This document shows positions 54,554-64,000 of a stretch of DNA of 64,000 bases, piece by piece. The stretch comes from Aculops lycopersici. Lineage: Eukaryota; Arthropoda; Arachnida; Trombidiformes; Eriophyidae. The notes beneath the pieces are model-generated. The model worked only from the letters and a program-made list of their open reading frames with translations, ran no database searches and had not been told where the DNA came from. The first letter of the stretch is position 1; the number at the start of each line of letters is the position of its first letter. The translations under genes and the position numbers were made by a program. The DNA lies in assembly GCA_015350385.1 (NCBI GenBank), contig WNKI01000001.1, positions 10,913,302 through 10,977,301 of the forward strand, read 5' to 3'.

Positions 54554-56459
54554 CCCTATTTTTAGCTTCGGCATTAGTAGTTGCGCCTACATCAGAATTA
54601 GAGACATTTGAACAAACACTGACCGCCTCGCTCACAACAATCTCTTTGACCACTACATCATCGACGTTCTCCTCCTTAACTATCTTAGCAGGATCCTGGA
54701 GTGGGGGCGGCGGTGATGGTGTTGTATGTTCGGGTATCGTTGTCGCTATGGCAGCTAGCGTTGTTGTAGCCGTTAATATTGAATCTTTCGAATCCAAACT
54801 TGGTAGTGTTGGCGTTGGTGTTGACATTTCCTTGTGCTTCTGATCCTGTTGTTGGTCCTCCTCCTCTTCTTCCTGTTGATCATTACTCACAACCTCCTCC
54901 TCGACGACCATTTCAATCTTTTCCTCCTTGACCATTTTTGTTGGTGGGGGCGGTGTCGTGGTTGGTGTCGTAGCTGCCGTGGAATCCAATTGCGAGCTTG
55001 AATTATTACTGTTCTCTCTCTTTCTCCTCCTTCTGTAAGCCTGATCTAGCAATTTGGTCTCATTCATTGTTTCAATTCGCCAAAATGAACCCTTGCCTGG
55101 TTCTTCCTGATTCCTAGGAACTTTAACAAAATATCTATTGAGTGACAAGTTGTGTCTGATTGAATTTTGCCATCCCTTGTCGGCTGTCTTGTAATAGGGA
55201 TAATTCTTTGTTATGTAAGAATAAATACCATTCAATGTTAACTGCTTGTCACTTGCAGCCGAGATGGCTTGGACTATAAGTTGGGCGTAGGAGTAGGGGG
55301 GCTTTCCATCGTCGCCATGTCTACCACCTCCACCACCACCGCCAATATAACCACTACCTAAACCTGGAGCCGCCGATCCCTTTCCACTGTCGTTTCCCGC
55401 GGCTAAACCTACTGCAATATTATTGTTCGACGTAGATGGCTCATGTGAATACATTGAGGTTCGGCTAAAATTGAGACCCTCAGTTCCATAAGCTGACTGT
55501 TGTGAGCCGGTCATCATCATGTGATGATGATGATGTTGGCCATGAGGATGGTTGTTGCTATCAACACCACCTGGCATTGTACTATTTCCATTGGTATCCA
55601 AAATAACTTCACTGGCATCAATAAAATTTTGGTCCATTACTTCTACATAACCGGTATCAGTGTTCTGATTCTGGCCAGCTTGCGATGATTGAGGTGAATT
55701 TGGTTGTGTTCGCGAATTACTTGAATGCCACTTAGTCGATGGTCTTGGACTAGTCGGACATGAATTGGCAGCGCTAATTGTGTCGGCAGGAGATTGCGGT
55801 TGCGAGCGGAAGCTATCGCAACTATCCTTAAAGGGTTGAGGTGATTGTGTTGGTGGTTTAAAGTGGGGATGTTGTTGTAAGTTGACGACACCGCTACCAC
55901 TTGCTGTTGTTGTAAGGTTGATACCAGCACTACTAATACTATTGGTAATACCAGCAATATTAGGATGATGATGATTAAGAGGATGGTGTGGGTTATGATG
56001 GGCCGAATGATGCAAGTGTCCACCAACCATTGAGCTACTATTAGTTCCTGCGCCACTGCTATTACCCTGACTTGCCATCTTGAGATCAATTGGTTCTTGT
56101 TCAGTTATCAATGATTGGAAGGCTATTTTGATGGTCGTGCTTGGGAAACGAAACGTGCATGACTTGGGCAAGGAGAACGGATCGGCCCCACCGCGAACAA
56201 ACATTCCGTCAACAAAGACACCATTTTTGCTTATGCATTTTAAGAAAAAATTTGGATGCTGATGATGAATCTCCATGTGGTGGCGTGAAACAAAAGGACA
56301 ATGTCCAATGCTCACATCTACCTTCTCTCTAGATGACTTTCTTCCAATTATAATTTTATCTTGTCTAACCAAATATTCAAATCCTCTGGATTCCAATTTA
56401 GCTACAGCGTCCGCCGATCGCAAAGCGAGCAGAGCCCAAGCTGAATCCGAATCGTTCAT
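54549..56459 (-). CDS. FOXK: FOXK forkhead transcription factor (FHA plus forkhead), intronless
   Basis: 636 residues, ATG at 56459. The FHA phosphothreonine-binding domain lies at about residues 26-115 ([39 protein letters not shown]), and the forkhead DNA-binding domain at about 384-483 ([45 protein letters not shown], then basic RRRRKRE). This pairing defines FOXK1/2, repressors of autophagy and metabolic genes that work with Sin3/HDAC in vertebrates. The linker is His/Ser/Gln-rich with a run of seven Gly just before the forkhead. The C-terminus is Pro/Thr/Glu-rich. Single exon. The stop codon overlaps AATAAA. Divergent from RPAP1. Confidence 0.96.
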   Translation of the reverse strand: MNDSDSAWALLALRSADAVAKLESRGFEYLVRQDKIIIGRKSSREKVDVSIGHCPFVSRHHMEIHHQHPNFFLKCISKNGVFVDGMFVRGGADPFSLPKSCTFRFPSTTIKIAFQSLITEQEPIDLKMASQGNSSGAGTNSSSMVGGHLHHSAHHNPHHPLNHHHPNIAGITNSISSAGINLTTTASGSGVVNLQQHPHFKPPTQSPQPFKDSCDSFRSQPQSPADTISAANSCPTSPRPSTKWHSSNSRTQPNSPQSSQAGQNQNTDTGYVEVMDQNFIDASEVILDTNGNSTMPGGVDSNNHPHGQHHHHHMMMTGSQQSAYGTEGLNFSRTSMYSHEPSTSNNNIAVGLAAGNDSGKGSAAPGLGSGYIGGGGGGGRHGDDGKPPYSYAQLIVQAISAASDKQLTLNGIYSYITKNYPYYKTADKGWQNSIRHNLSLNRYFVKVPRNQEEPGKGSFWRIETMNETKLLDQAYRRRRKRENSNNSSSQLDSTAATTPTTTPPPPTKMVKEEKIEMVVEEEVVSNDQQEEEEEDQQQDQKHKEMSTPTPTLPSLDSKDSILTATTTLAAIATTIPEHTTPSPPPPLQDPAKIVKEENVDDVVVKEIVVSEAVSVCSNVSNSDVGATTNAEAKNRE

Positions 56460-57584
56460 GATTATGTAGTATGAATAATAATAATAATGATAATAGTCTT
56501 GTTATCTTGCTGTTGTGTTATACAATCGAAATACTTTATTTCTTCCCTTCTTGCGTATGCGAAATTATGGACCTAATGAGGTTTTCTACAAATTATGGGT
56601 TGAGCGGGTTGATTTAGACCGTATCTAAGATTCAGGTTGTTATCAATTATGTCAGGACCCGTGTATGAAAATTTGGGTATTTCTGTATTTGCGCGATATG
56701 CGCATTCGGCCGAGCTAGAAAATAAATTATTCCGACTGTATTGATATTGTTGTTGCTGCTATTTTCTCCTCGCACGTTAGACCGTAACAACGCTGACGCC
56801 AATGCCACTACCAGAGTCAACGACAACAGCAGCAGCGGCGGCGGCGGCGGCTTTCGCGCTCGCTCTTCGCCGCCTCGTTGCGGGCTTCATTGCTTCAGCG
56901 GCGCTCGCGAATAGAATGCGGCCGTGTGTTGTGTTGTGCGCTATTTTCACTTTTCACCCCCTAAAACCGCTCCCTTCCCCCCGAAAGGCTGACTTGAGTG
57001 GGAAAAAGTTAAAAGCTATTTTGAATCATCTTCGCTCATATTGGAGACTTGCCCATTGCAATGTGCAGCAAGGTTCACCGATTTGCACGCCTTGAACCGA
57101 ATTCACTCTCTCTGCGGTCCCTCATACTCAAGGGGCTAAAAAGCCCAGAGGAACAACCCGGCGGCTAGTCAACATGGTCCGAGATTTGTGTGTATGTTTA
57201 CTGCGCTGAGATTGTGCGCAATAGAAGAGATTCCATGTTGAGCGGCCAATTTAAAATATTTTGGCGCCAAAACATTGTGCAACAAATTCTTTCGCTTTTC
57301 CCCAAAATCCTCATGTTTTCTTTTCAAACGCAGGGCAAAAATACCACAGGCGAGTGTCAGGAAACAACGTGACTTTCTCACGAAGTCGAGCACAACACGA
57401 GTTGGTTATGTTACTTTTGTTTTGTTTTAATCCTTCTGATATATTCAATTAGAGAACTATTCTCCACAGGCTCTACACTCGACAAGTCTTTCAATCTCCA
57501 AGGCAACATCATTTTGAGCTCGAATCTGATATTGTACCTTTGGAGGCTTTGGCTTTACACGTGCTGGTCATTACATAATCTGAC
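56460..57584. promoter_or_regulatory. Intergenic region between FOXK (-) and RPAP1 (+)
   Basis: 1125 bases between divergent ATGs. AT-rich flanks surround a GC-rich CGG/CAG stretch with several CpGs near 56810-56920. No clean TATA/Inr pair was seen. A bidirectional promoter or two adjacent promoters are plausible from position only. The ORFs here are short and not recognisable. Confidence 0.4.
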
Positions 57585-60500
57585 ATGGACGTGTTCCAGC
57601 CCACGCAAAGTGACTTAAAGAAATTGAGGGAATCGCAACACAAACTCAATACGGACAAATCTGTGATTGGAAACATCATCGAACATCCAACACAGAACCC
57701 GAAAGAATTCAAGCGCCGATCTAGGGCCGAGCTACAAGCCAAAGGACAATTGAAACCAGATCGAACAAAACCCTTCGAAGTGGAATACAAGCCAATTTAT
57801 TATATGCAGGAGGGTCAAACTGGAACTTCTATGGCCGAGATACTCAAAGATGATCTTCCTATAAGTAAGAGTGAAGTTGATTCCAATCAATGGCTCAACA
57901 TGGACACTATAGAGTGCGACAAGATGGAGTGGATGACATCTAGGGCAGATCGAGTTCATCAAGAACGACTCAATATTTCAACACAATTTGATCGAGATGG
58001 AAAAGCTGTGCCCAAAGAGATGCTACAAGTCAGTAAGGTCAAATCAGAGGAATCAAATACAAATCCAAACAAGAAATTAGTGGAAGTGGGCGAAACCCAT
58101 GATATTGAAGCATTGATACAAATGTTAGACAGTGCCTATGATCCTCAGGTAACATATGCTCTAAATGTCATTGGAAAGATCGCCAATCTTGCAAGCGTAG
58201 GCTACTATGATGGTGCATTTGACGAGAACATCTATACCATTCTAATCAAGAATTGTCTTCTCAGAGTTAGACATCAATTGGACAACACGAATGAAACTGT
58301 TTGTCAGGCTGCTTTGAAGTGTCTTAGTGCTCTATTATGTAACACTAGGATAGATGAAGTTATATTAGATAGAATCTTTCCACTCAATTTCGATGAAATC
58401 GATCCCAATATGTGGCTGCAAACTAGCGAAATGTCAGATAAGAAATTTACAATTGAGATGAAAGACATCGAATGTGTTGAAATTGATGCCATAGCAGCTT
58501 TAGTCGAACGGACTGACCTCCTAACAAGATTCATCTACTTATTGCAAGCAAAAGTCACAACTCCAGGTTATTTAGCCTACCAAGAATGTATATTGGATAT
58601 TCTGATTAGGATGGCTCGTCACTCCAAGAATCTCTGCTATCGAATGTCCAAAATAGATCTGTTGAGCATCCTAGTCAATGAACGATTCCTGCCAATCAAC
58701 CCTTCAAGTGTGGGCAAATACACTGTTTCATTAGCATTCAAAGTTCTCAAACTTGTGAGGATAATCTCCCAAGCCATGTTAGAGTCAAGGCTTATGGTTA
58801 AGAGATTTCCAAACAATATTCCTAGAGCTATTTTTCCCTACCTACAGAGTTATTTTTTCATTGACTGTTTCACACTTGAAGCCGAAAATATGGAATCCAT
58901 GTTCAAGTTACACATAGAAACTCTCAGATTAATGGTGGTTCTTTGTAGGGTGGAGGAGCTCCATCAAGAAATAGTAGACATTATAGCAATGGGTAGCGAG
59001 CAACTTTTTGGCCATGTCAAACATATTCTAGCTTACGACCCTCTCAGTCTTTCTGATTCTAAAATCTCATTCAACTGGCAGTACGCGGCTCATCTAATCA
59101 ATCTGATAGGCTATTTCTCTCAAGATAGAAACGGAGTACACAACATAGGAATAGTTGCCAGAACTACCCAATCATTCTCAAGCCATCTCTGGTTGTCCTA
59201 CATTCAACAGATCACTTTGACATGGTTGAACAACCTGGTACAAGAGAAGATCATTCCCCATCTGGATGTATCGATCACCCTAGCTACAGCCATACGCTAC
59301 TGTGACTCGAAAAACGACTTCGATCAAGAACTATTCAAGATCCTACTCACAAAACCTGAAGGACCTCAGTATAAATGGACGCAACTCAAAGGAGTTGCCT
59401 GGATCAAAACTCTGTGTCAAACTGCGGAAACCAGGACACAGTTGCGAGATTTTCTCGAGACAAAAGGTAGGAATCGTGATACTAAATGTCTACCTTCCTA
59501 CGGTTTCATAAATTTCAACACAAGCATACAACATTCCTTCAAACTGAACCCCGTGGTTGACAACAATTCACCATATATCCTACTTAGCGTCATGATTGAT
59601 AGACTTCTTGGTAGACCAATCGATAAATTAATCGAGTTTCGCCAAATAGTCGACAGCATAGATCTCGTACGCTATATTAGGATTGCATCTAGCTATGGAC
59701 AACAGCCAAATGAATACGAACCTCTGGTTCAGGAATCAATAGCAGCCCAATATGAAGCTGTCATCATTGGCAAATCTCTTCATCTGCTAGGACGATACTA
59801 CATAGAAATGATCGAATTCGAGGCTATCAAAGAACAGGAAGATAGTTCGATGGAAGTGGAAGAACCTGGGGTCGAGTCGTATGGTAATCTCTGCCACCAA
59901 ACCATTGGAATCGTGGGCCTGTTAAATCCAAGAGCCAAACTAACGGTTGAACTCAAAGACAATCTTTTGCAGAGTATACTCTTTGTCGACAAATTCCAAG
60001 ATCATGTCTTTAAGGAGAATTACCTGAAGAGGCCAAATTCTGATCGAGTGACTGATCCGCAAACCAACTGGGTCGGTAAAGTTTCAGCCGAGCCCACTAC
60101 CGAGGAGAGTCTCAAAGTTCTGGTTCCAATTTACCTATCCAGCGATCAGCCGGATAGGTTTTGGATCTTTCAGCCCATTATAGATTATTACAACGATCAC
60201 AACGTGCATGTTGTAGATAGTCCCGATCTCAACTCAGACCCCTCGCTAAGCTCTAAAAGCAAACATTCAGAATCGCCTTCAAAGGGTCTTAGCCCATGTG
60301 ATCATAGGAACGAAAAATGGTTCTTAGACACGGTAGACATACGCCACCAAACAATTTGTCTGAACGATCTTTGTGACGCCCAGATTGTCGAGATATTGTT
60401 GAGCTTCCATTGGCAAATGATGAGATATTCGATTCAGTATTGCAAGTTGTTTGTTAGGCCGCATATCGAGGACGCACTTTGTTGCATAGGAACTATATTT

Positions 60501-60980
60501 CTAGATGATGACCTATTCCTAAATAAGGGTGTGGCCCAGAAGATTTGCAAAAATGTTGAGTTTATGATCAAAGAGTCTCTTCACGGCACTTCAACAAAGG
60601 ATGTAACTAGATTTAAGTTATTTGCTGATGCCTCTAAGATGATCAAGCCAATCAACACAACACTAGGTGACTTCTTCACCAAATTATTGGACCAGTATGA
60701 GGCCGCCTCTTATGCCGACTGTGGATTTTCAAACTATATGCTATTATTCCTGAATATGTCCGCTGATATAACATTCAGGAGAAAGTTATTCCAAGAAAAT
60801 GACACTTGTATGAGACTGTTAAGTAGGATTGGTGGTGATCTTTGTTGGGCGCCGAGAGACCTTTTCTTTTCGACAAAAGAAACCGATAAGGATATGATAC
60901 GTCTGCTAGCGATCTCCAAATCCTCTCTAATTGAGGGCAGCTTCCTTCATGCATATGCTTGTTACCATACATCACAATAA
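57585..60980 (+). CDS. RPAP1: RPAP1, RNA polymerase II-associated protein 1, intronless
   Basis: 1131 residues, ATG at 57585 (human about 1390). RPAP1 helps assemble and import RNA polymerase II. An RPAP1 N-like segment lies near residues 22-58 (SVIGNIIEHPTQNPKEFKRR). The RPAP1 C-type box follows near residues 105-140 (DKMEWMTSRADRVHQERLNI then STQFDRDGKAVP), matching the family KLEWM...RFDxxG pattern. The rest is a long all-helical region with Leu-rich repeats of ARM/HEAT character. A disordered acidic/Ser segment is near 880-905. The call rests on the two N-terminal boxes and overall size and order. Single exon; AATAAA overlaps the stop. Confidence 0.85.
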   Translation: MDVFQPTQSDLKKLRESQHKLNTDKSVIGNIIEHPTQNPKEFKRRSRAELQAKGQLKPDRTKPFEVEYKPIYYMQEGQTGTSMAEILKDDLPISKSEVDSNQWLNMDTIECDKMEWMTSRADRVHQERLNISTQFDRDGKAVPKEMLQVSKVKSEESNTNPNKKLVEVGETHDIEALIQMLDSAYDPQVTYALNVIGKIANLASVGYYDGAFDENIYTILIKNCLLRVRHQLDNTNETVCQAALKCLSALLCNTRIDEVILDRIFPLNFDEIDPNMWLQTSEMSDKKFTIEMKDIECVEIDAIAALVERTDLLTRFIYLLQAKVTTPGYLAYQECILDILIRMARHSKNLCYRMSKIDLLSILVNERFLPINPSSVGKYTVSLAFKVLKLVRIISQAMLESRLMVKRFPNNIPRAIFPYLQSYFFIDCFTLEAENMESMFKLHIETLRLMVVLCRVEELHQEIVDIIAMGSEQLFGHVKHILAYDPLSLSDSKISFNWQYAAHLINLIGYFSQDRNGVHNIGIVARTTQSFSSHLWLSYIQQITLTWLNNLVQEKIIPHLDVSITLATAIRYCDSKNDFDQELFKILLTKPEGPQYKWTQLKGVAWIKTLCQTAETRTQLRDFLETKGRNRDTKCLPSYGFINFNTSIQHSFKLNPVVDNNSPYILLSVMIDRLLGRPIDKLIEFRQIVDSIDLVRYIRIASSYGQQPNEYEPLVQESIAAQYEAVIIGKSLHLLGRYYIEMIEFEAIKEQEDSSMEVEEPGVESYGNLCHQTIGIVGLLNPRAKLTVELKDNLLQSILFVDKFQDHVFKENYLKRPNSDRVTDPQTNWVGKVSAEPTTEESLKVLVPIYLSSDQPDRFWIFQPIIDYYNDHNVHVVDSPDLNSDPSLSSKSKHSESPSKGLSPCDHRNEKWFLDTVDIRHQTICLNDLCDAQIVEILLSFHWQMMRYSIQYCKLFVRPHIEDALCCIGTIFLDDDLFLNKGVAQKICKNVEFMIKESLHGTSTKDVTRFKLFADASKMIKPINTTLGDFFTKLLDQYEAASYADCGFSNYMLLFLNMSADITFRRKLFQENDTCMRLLSRIGGDLCWAPRDLFFSTKETDKDMIRLLAISKSSLIEGSFLHAYACYHTSQ

Positions 60981-60981
60981 A
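60976..60981 (+). terminator. Poly(A) signal overlapping the RPAP1 stop codon
   Basis: The frame ends CAA TAA, and AATAAA covers the stop. A second AATAAA at about 61038 could be used alternatively. Confidence 0.6.
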
Positions 60982-61377
60982 ACCAATTGTACTTGGATCA
61001 ACAATAGAGTATGACACAAGAATAGAACAGGTTGTTATAATAAATCTAGATGTATTTATATACTTTATTAAGAGAACAATTGTTGTTTTGCATTGGCTTT
61101 GTTTTGTGCTATTGCCTCGGCAATCAGTTTGAGGACAACAACTTAGGTGGCTGATTTGTTCAGATGCTTTCTGTTTGAATTGCAGTTGAGGTATGTTTCT
61201 TGTGTGAATTGCTTGATTTGTATCGTTTCGCTGCTGCTGCTAGCGTAGGGTGGGAAGGGGTATCTAGGGTCTAATAGTATTAGTGATTTTGATCGTTTGT
61301 ATTTCAACTTTTCAAAAGGTGGATCAACATCTGGGTAACGGGGGAATGCTATGTTATGTGATGCAACGGGGATAAAT
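60981..61377. other. Convergent 3' region of RPAP1 (+) and the 128-residue gene (-)
   Basis: Contains a plus-strand AATAAA near 61038 and a minus-strand AATAAA (plus tttatt 61064-61069), the probable poly(A) signal of the minus-strand gene 309 bases after its stop. A minus-strand frame at 61143-61418 lacks an ATG and is probably 3' UTR. Confidence 0.5.
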
Positions 61378-61764
61378 TTATGGCCGAGAGCATGAAAAGA
61401 GTTCGCTCTCGACCTCACTATGTAATCTGACTTTGTTTACATCGACCTGGATATCTAACTGAGGTTGAAAGTGACAACTTTGCCCGAGTTTCTCGAAAAA
61501 TTGCGCCACAGGCATCGAGAGATAGCCCCTGCCTGAATTCTGTTGATTTGGCGGGGATCCATGAATTGTATGCTGATTGAAACTATGATTCGAGGCGGTG
61601 GCAGTTTCGCTATCGGTGCTGGTAATACTACTATCGTTATTGCTACTATTTGGTTGGTGTGGATGTTGGCGTTGACTGTTGTTTTGCATCTGGGCCAAAC
61701 AATCTCTTAGAACAACCATCTCGCCGATGGAGTAGAGCTCCTTGATTGAGTAGCTGATGACCAT
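61378..61764 (-). CDS. Small 128-residue protein with N-terminal eIF4E-binding-like motif
   Basis: ATG at 61764, just downstream of an acceptor-like CTTACACCCACAG at 61783, with an in-frame TAA between, so this ATG is the start and the upstream intron is in the 5' UTR. Residues 5-11, YSIKELY, match the YX4L-phi eIF4E-binding consensus (phi is Tyr here) near the extreme N-terminus, as in Caf20 (YTIDELF) and like the motif of 4E-T (YTKEELL). The middle is Asn/Ser/Thr/Gln-rich and disordered. The C-terminal part (GYLSMPVAQFFEKLGQS, then IQVDVNKVRLHSEVE) looks folded. A translational regulator role is inference; the family is not established. Confidence 0.5.
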   Translation of the reverse strand: MVISYSIKELYSIGEMVVLRDCLAQMQNNSQRQHPHQPNSSNNDSSITSTDSETATASNHSFNQHTIHGSPPNQQNSGRGYLSMPVAQFFEKLGQSCHFQPQLDIQVDVNKVRLHSEVESELFSCSRP

Positions 61765-64000
61765 TTTGGAAATAGCTTATCTGTGGGTGTAAGTTTGGCT
61801 CTTGTGAAGGATATGTTTGATGAGCTGATATTAAACCAGTTCAATTAGATTCCTTTACCCTCTGAATACTTGAGTGCGTGGATGTAATAATATGTGAGGT
61901 GTTAATGTTGGTAGAAGGGCTAATAGGATTGTTTGATGTAATAAACGAGGAGTTGCTCCCAGGCGCGAGACAAACAGAGAGAAAGGAAGATGGATTAATA
62001 GACTGCGATAAAGTAGACCGAATGGACGATTGAAGTGGTGGCTGTTGAACTAAATGTAGAAAGACAAGTATTGTTTCTCCTAGTTCTTCTATCTTGTCTT
62101 ACTTTTTGTCGTTTCTGTCGTCTTCGCAACCTTTTCCCCTAATAACGGCGCCACTTCCACAACCAATGGAGTATAAAAACAAACGCCTGCAATTTTCAAT
62201 GGAATCCCAATGGAGCGCCAGCTGCGGCGGTGGCGTTGCGTCGCGACTTGCGAGAGTGTAGCGTCAACACGACAACATTGAATTCAAAGGCCAAGGCCAG
62301 ATAACCGCTTTGTGTTCTCCTGTCGCCATTGCCGACTGGCCATTGCATACAGTCGCGCAGACAAACAGACCCATTAAACTAGTGCATAGAGTTTGCCGCA
62401 CAGACATACGCACGGATTAGACTGTGTGTTAGGCTCCTTCGTGGTCTAGACTGTGATTTGGCTATCGCGGTAGATTGCACTATGGCACTGTTGACGCCCA
62501 TCGCTGGCTCAAAGGCTTCAACGTGCATCAGGTGGGCGGAAGGTTTCTCCTCGTTTCCTCTTGGAGTCAATTGATTTGAGACGTCGATGGGATTTGTTTG
62601 ATGACGAGCGCCAACATTCGTGAAATCTGCCTTTGAGTTGCAAGCGGCGCACCTAGACCCCCTCAACCTGACGACGCCTCCAGGTGCCTCCAAGTGGCAA
62701 CAAAAACCAAAACGTCATCGACCACTCGACAAGTGGCCGACCTGTCGCCACTCGTTGGCGGCTTAGCCAGTTGGAGGGGGAAGTGAAGTTCAAGGTTTTG
62801 ATAATCAGGCCAGTTTCGTCAGCGGCTTGCCAAGGAGCCGAGGATCACAAGCTTCCGCTTGGTGGTGGCTAGTGCCTCTGACGCCCTATTCGTTGTTTCT
62901 TGTATCTATTGTCGCAGCTTGATTTTGTCGCCCTCGTCGTCTTCGTTGTTGTTGTCATATAATAGCCGAGTGGTATGGTATAATAGAGCGAGAAATACAA
63001 TTGGCCGAGCTTGGCGGCTTGTCCAATTGTGCAACCCAAGTGGCTCGCCGGACTACAGCTTTTCTCAGTAATTGCTTTACACTCGATCTAGCCTGCGAGA
63101 AAAAGATACGCAGGACGGCCGTTCAACTCTGTGCTCTTTCTTGCTCGCAAATCTTTCCTGCGACTGATAAGTGTAGATGAATCATTGACAAGCTGTAGCT
63201 GGCTGCAGTGTTTACTTGAGTGTATATGTATGCGTGTGCCTCAAAATGTTTAGCCGGTTACGAGTCAATTAGAGTCGCTTGATTGTGATCTTGTTTCTAA
63301 ATGAACAAGTAAGCTAATGAATGAGTGAGTGGATGAAATTTTTGGCTACTCACCAGCTACTCGGCGCAGAGTCGTGGTCTCGTCGCGTGCTTCCACAACC
63401 ACCAATAGACTGCTGCCACCCAATATTTGCATTGAATTAGATCCCATTATCATATATTCTCCACACAACAATAAATTTCTTGCTTCTAAAGAGACTCAAC
63501 TGCCACTGCTAATTTGCTAACGACGCCCTCAAGTCGGCAGCCCGCCGGCTTGCCTGTTCGTTGAGCACCCTGATTGGAGACAAAGACGCGCGCCTGTGCC
63601 GCTGACGGCACCATAGATGAGAAGCCAAGCAAAATCAGCTAGCAATCAACAAGTGGAAGCGAGTGGAACATTTGCTGATTGCGTATGTTTATTTCTACAC
63701 TCACCCCCACCAACACTACAAACGCTGATACGCTATGCATTAATCCTCTCCTCAGAGTCGATGGTTTTGCGGCGTCTCCGCACGGCGGTCTTGCTGGTTG
63801 AATCTCGGTCTTGCCGCAAGATTAAGAGAACGAGCACCCCGAAGCATATGTGCGCGACCAACAGCGTGTGGCTTCCATCACGGGGACTGAGGAGTCCCCG
63901 TTGCAACTACAAACGCGACATCTTCTCAACTAAACGTCATTCAATTGAACATGCAACTTGCATCTCTCTCTCCCCCTTGCTCTCCATTTCCCGTGGATAT
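61765..64000. other. Non-coding right end with promoter-like sequence
   Basis: No supported gene. 5' leader and promoter sequence of the 128-residue gene is expected at the left. A TATA-like element on plus at 62172 suggests a transcript heading right. Strong acceptor/donor pairs were not assigned. Short ORFs at 62379-62693, 62859-63071 and 63329-63520 have no recognisable content. Confidence 0.4.
62165..62199 (+). promoter_or_regulatory. Candidate CCAAT/TATA/Inr core promoter
   Basis: CCAAT (62163-62167) precedes TATAAAA (62172-62178), and TCAAT around 62196-62200 puts an initiator A 26 bases downstream of the first T. Spacing is slightly short. No downstream coding exon was identified inside the window. 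Confidence 0.35.

Noticed and set aside
61143..61418. 91-codon minus-strand frame overlapping the end of the 128-residue gene
   Set aside because: No ATG, stop immediately upstream in frame, and no splice site to connect it; more likely 3' UTR. A frameshift in the assembly was considered but nothing requires it.
1..64000. Transposons, integrated viruses, CRISPR arrays, rRNA
   Set aside because: No reverse transcriptase, transposase, integrase or capsid-like reading frame, no long terminal repeats, no regularly spaced repeats and no rRNA-like sequence were seen; the repeats present are microsatellites and short words.

Overview
This is a window of animal nuclear DNA. It carries CARM1, ATG5, FOXK (FHA plus forkhead), RPAP1, IMP4, a UBR1/2-type N-recognin, a GT31 glycosyltransferase, a SCYL2-type pseudokinase with spliceosomal introns, AATAAA poly(A) signals and a tRNA-Ser(GCT). 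A TATA box plus a TCAGT-type initiator upstream of one gene would fit an arthropod or other ecdysozoan, but the species cannot be named from sequence alone.

Layout. (1) 0-2.5 kb: intronless CARM1 (+). (2) 2.6-27.4 kb: minus-strand, intron-rich territory. A SCYL2-like pseudokinase starts at 27364 and is followed by phase-compatible exons down to about 17.06 kb. More exons at 9.42, 8.64, 8.0, 5.0 and 2.83 kb belong either to the same locus or to a second, unrecognised gene ending at 2625. Two intronless plus-strand genes sit inside these introns: a CRAL-TRIO protein (15761-16801) and a GT31 glycosyltransferase (23854-25713). (3) 28-43.9 kb: mostly non-coding, rich in microsatellites and short tandem words. 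It holds a phase-consistent set of minus-strand candidate exons, some resembling cadherin repeats, and a single-pass membrane protein ORF at 43908-44699 (+). (4) 44.7-61.8 kb: a compact, more AT-rich cluster of intronless genes: UBR1-like (-), ATG5 (+), IMP4 (-), tRNA-Ser (-), FOXK (-), RPAP1 (+), and a 128-residue protein (-) with an N-terminal eIF4E-binding-type motif. (5) 61.8-64 kb: non-coding, with one promoter-like sequence.

The main themes are architectural. Ten coding sequences lack introns while their neighbours have multi-kilobase introns. Several AATAAA signals overlap or abut the stop codon. Genes are nested antisense inside introns. The octamer ACTTCCGG (ETS-like core) is over-represented across 3.7-44.2 kb and absent further right. 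No viral genes, bacterial-type operons or CRISPR arrays were seen, and no transposon was recognised. Exon chains are manual calls from splice consensus and phase; RNA-seq would settle them.
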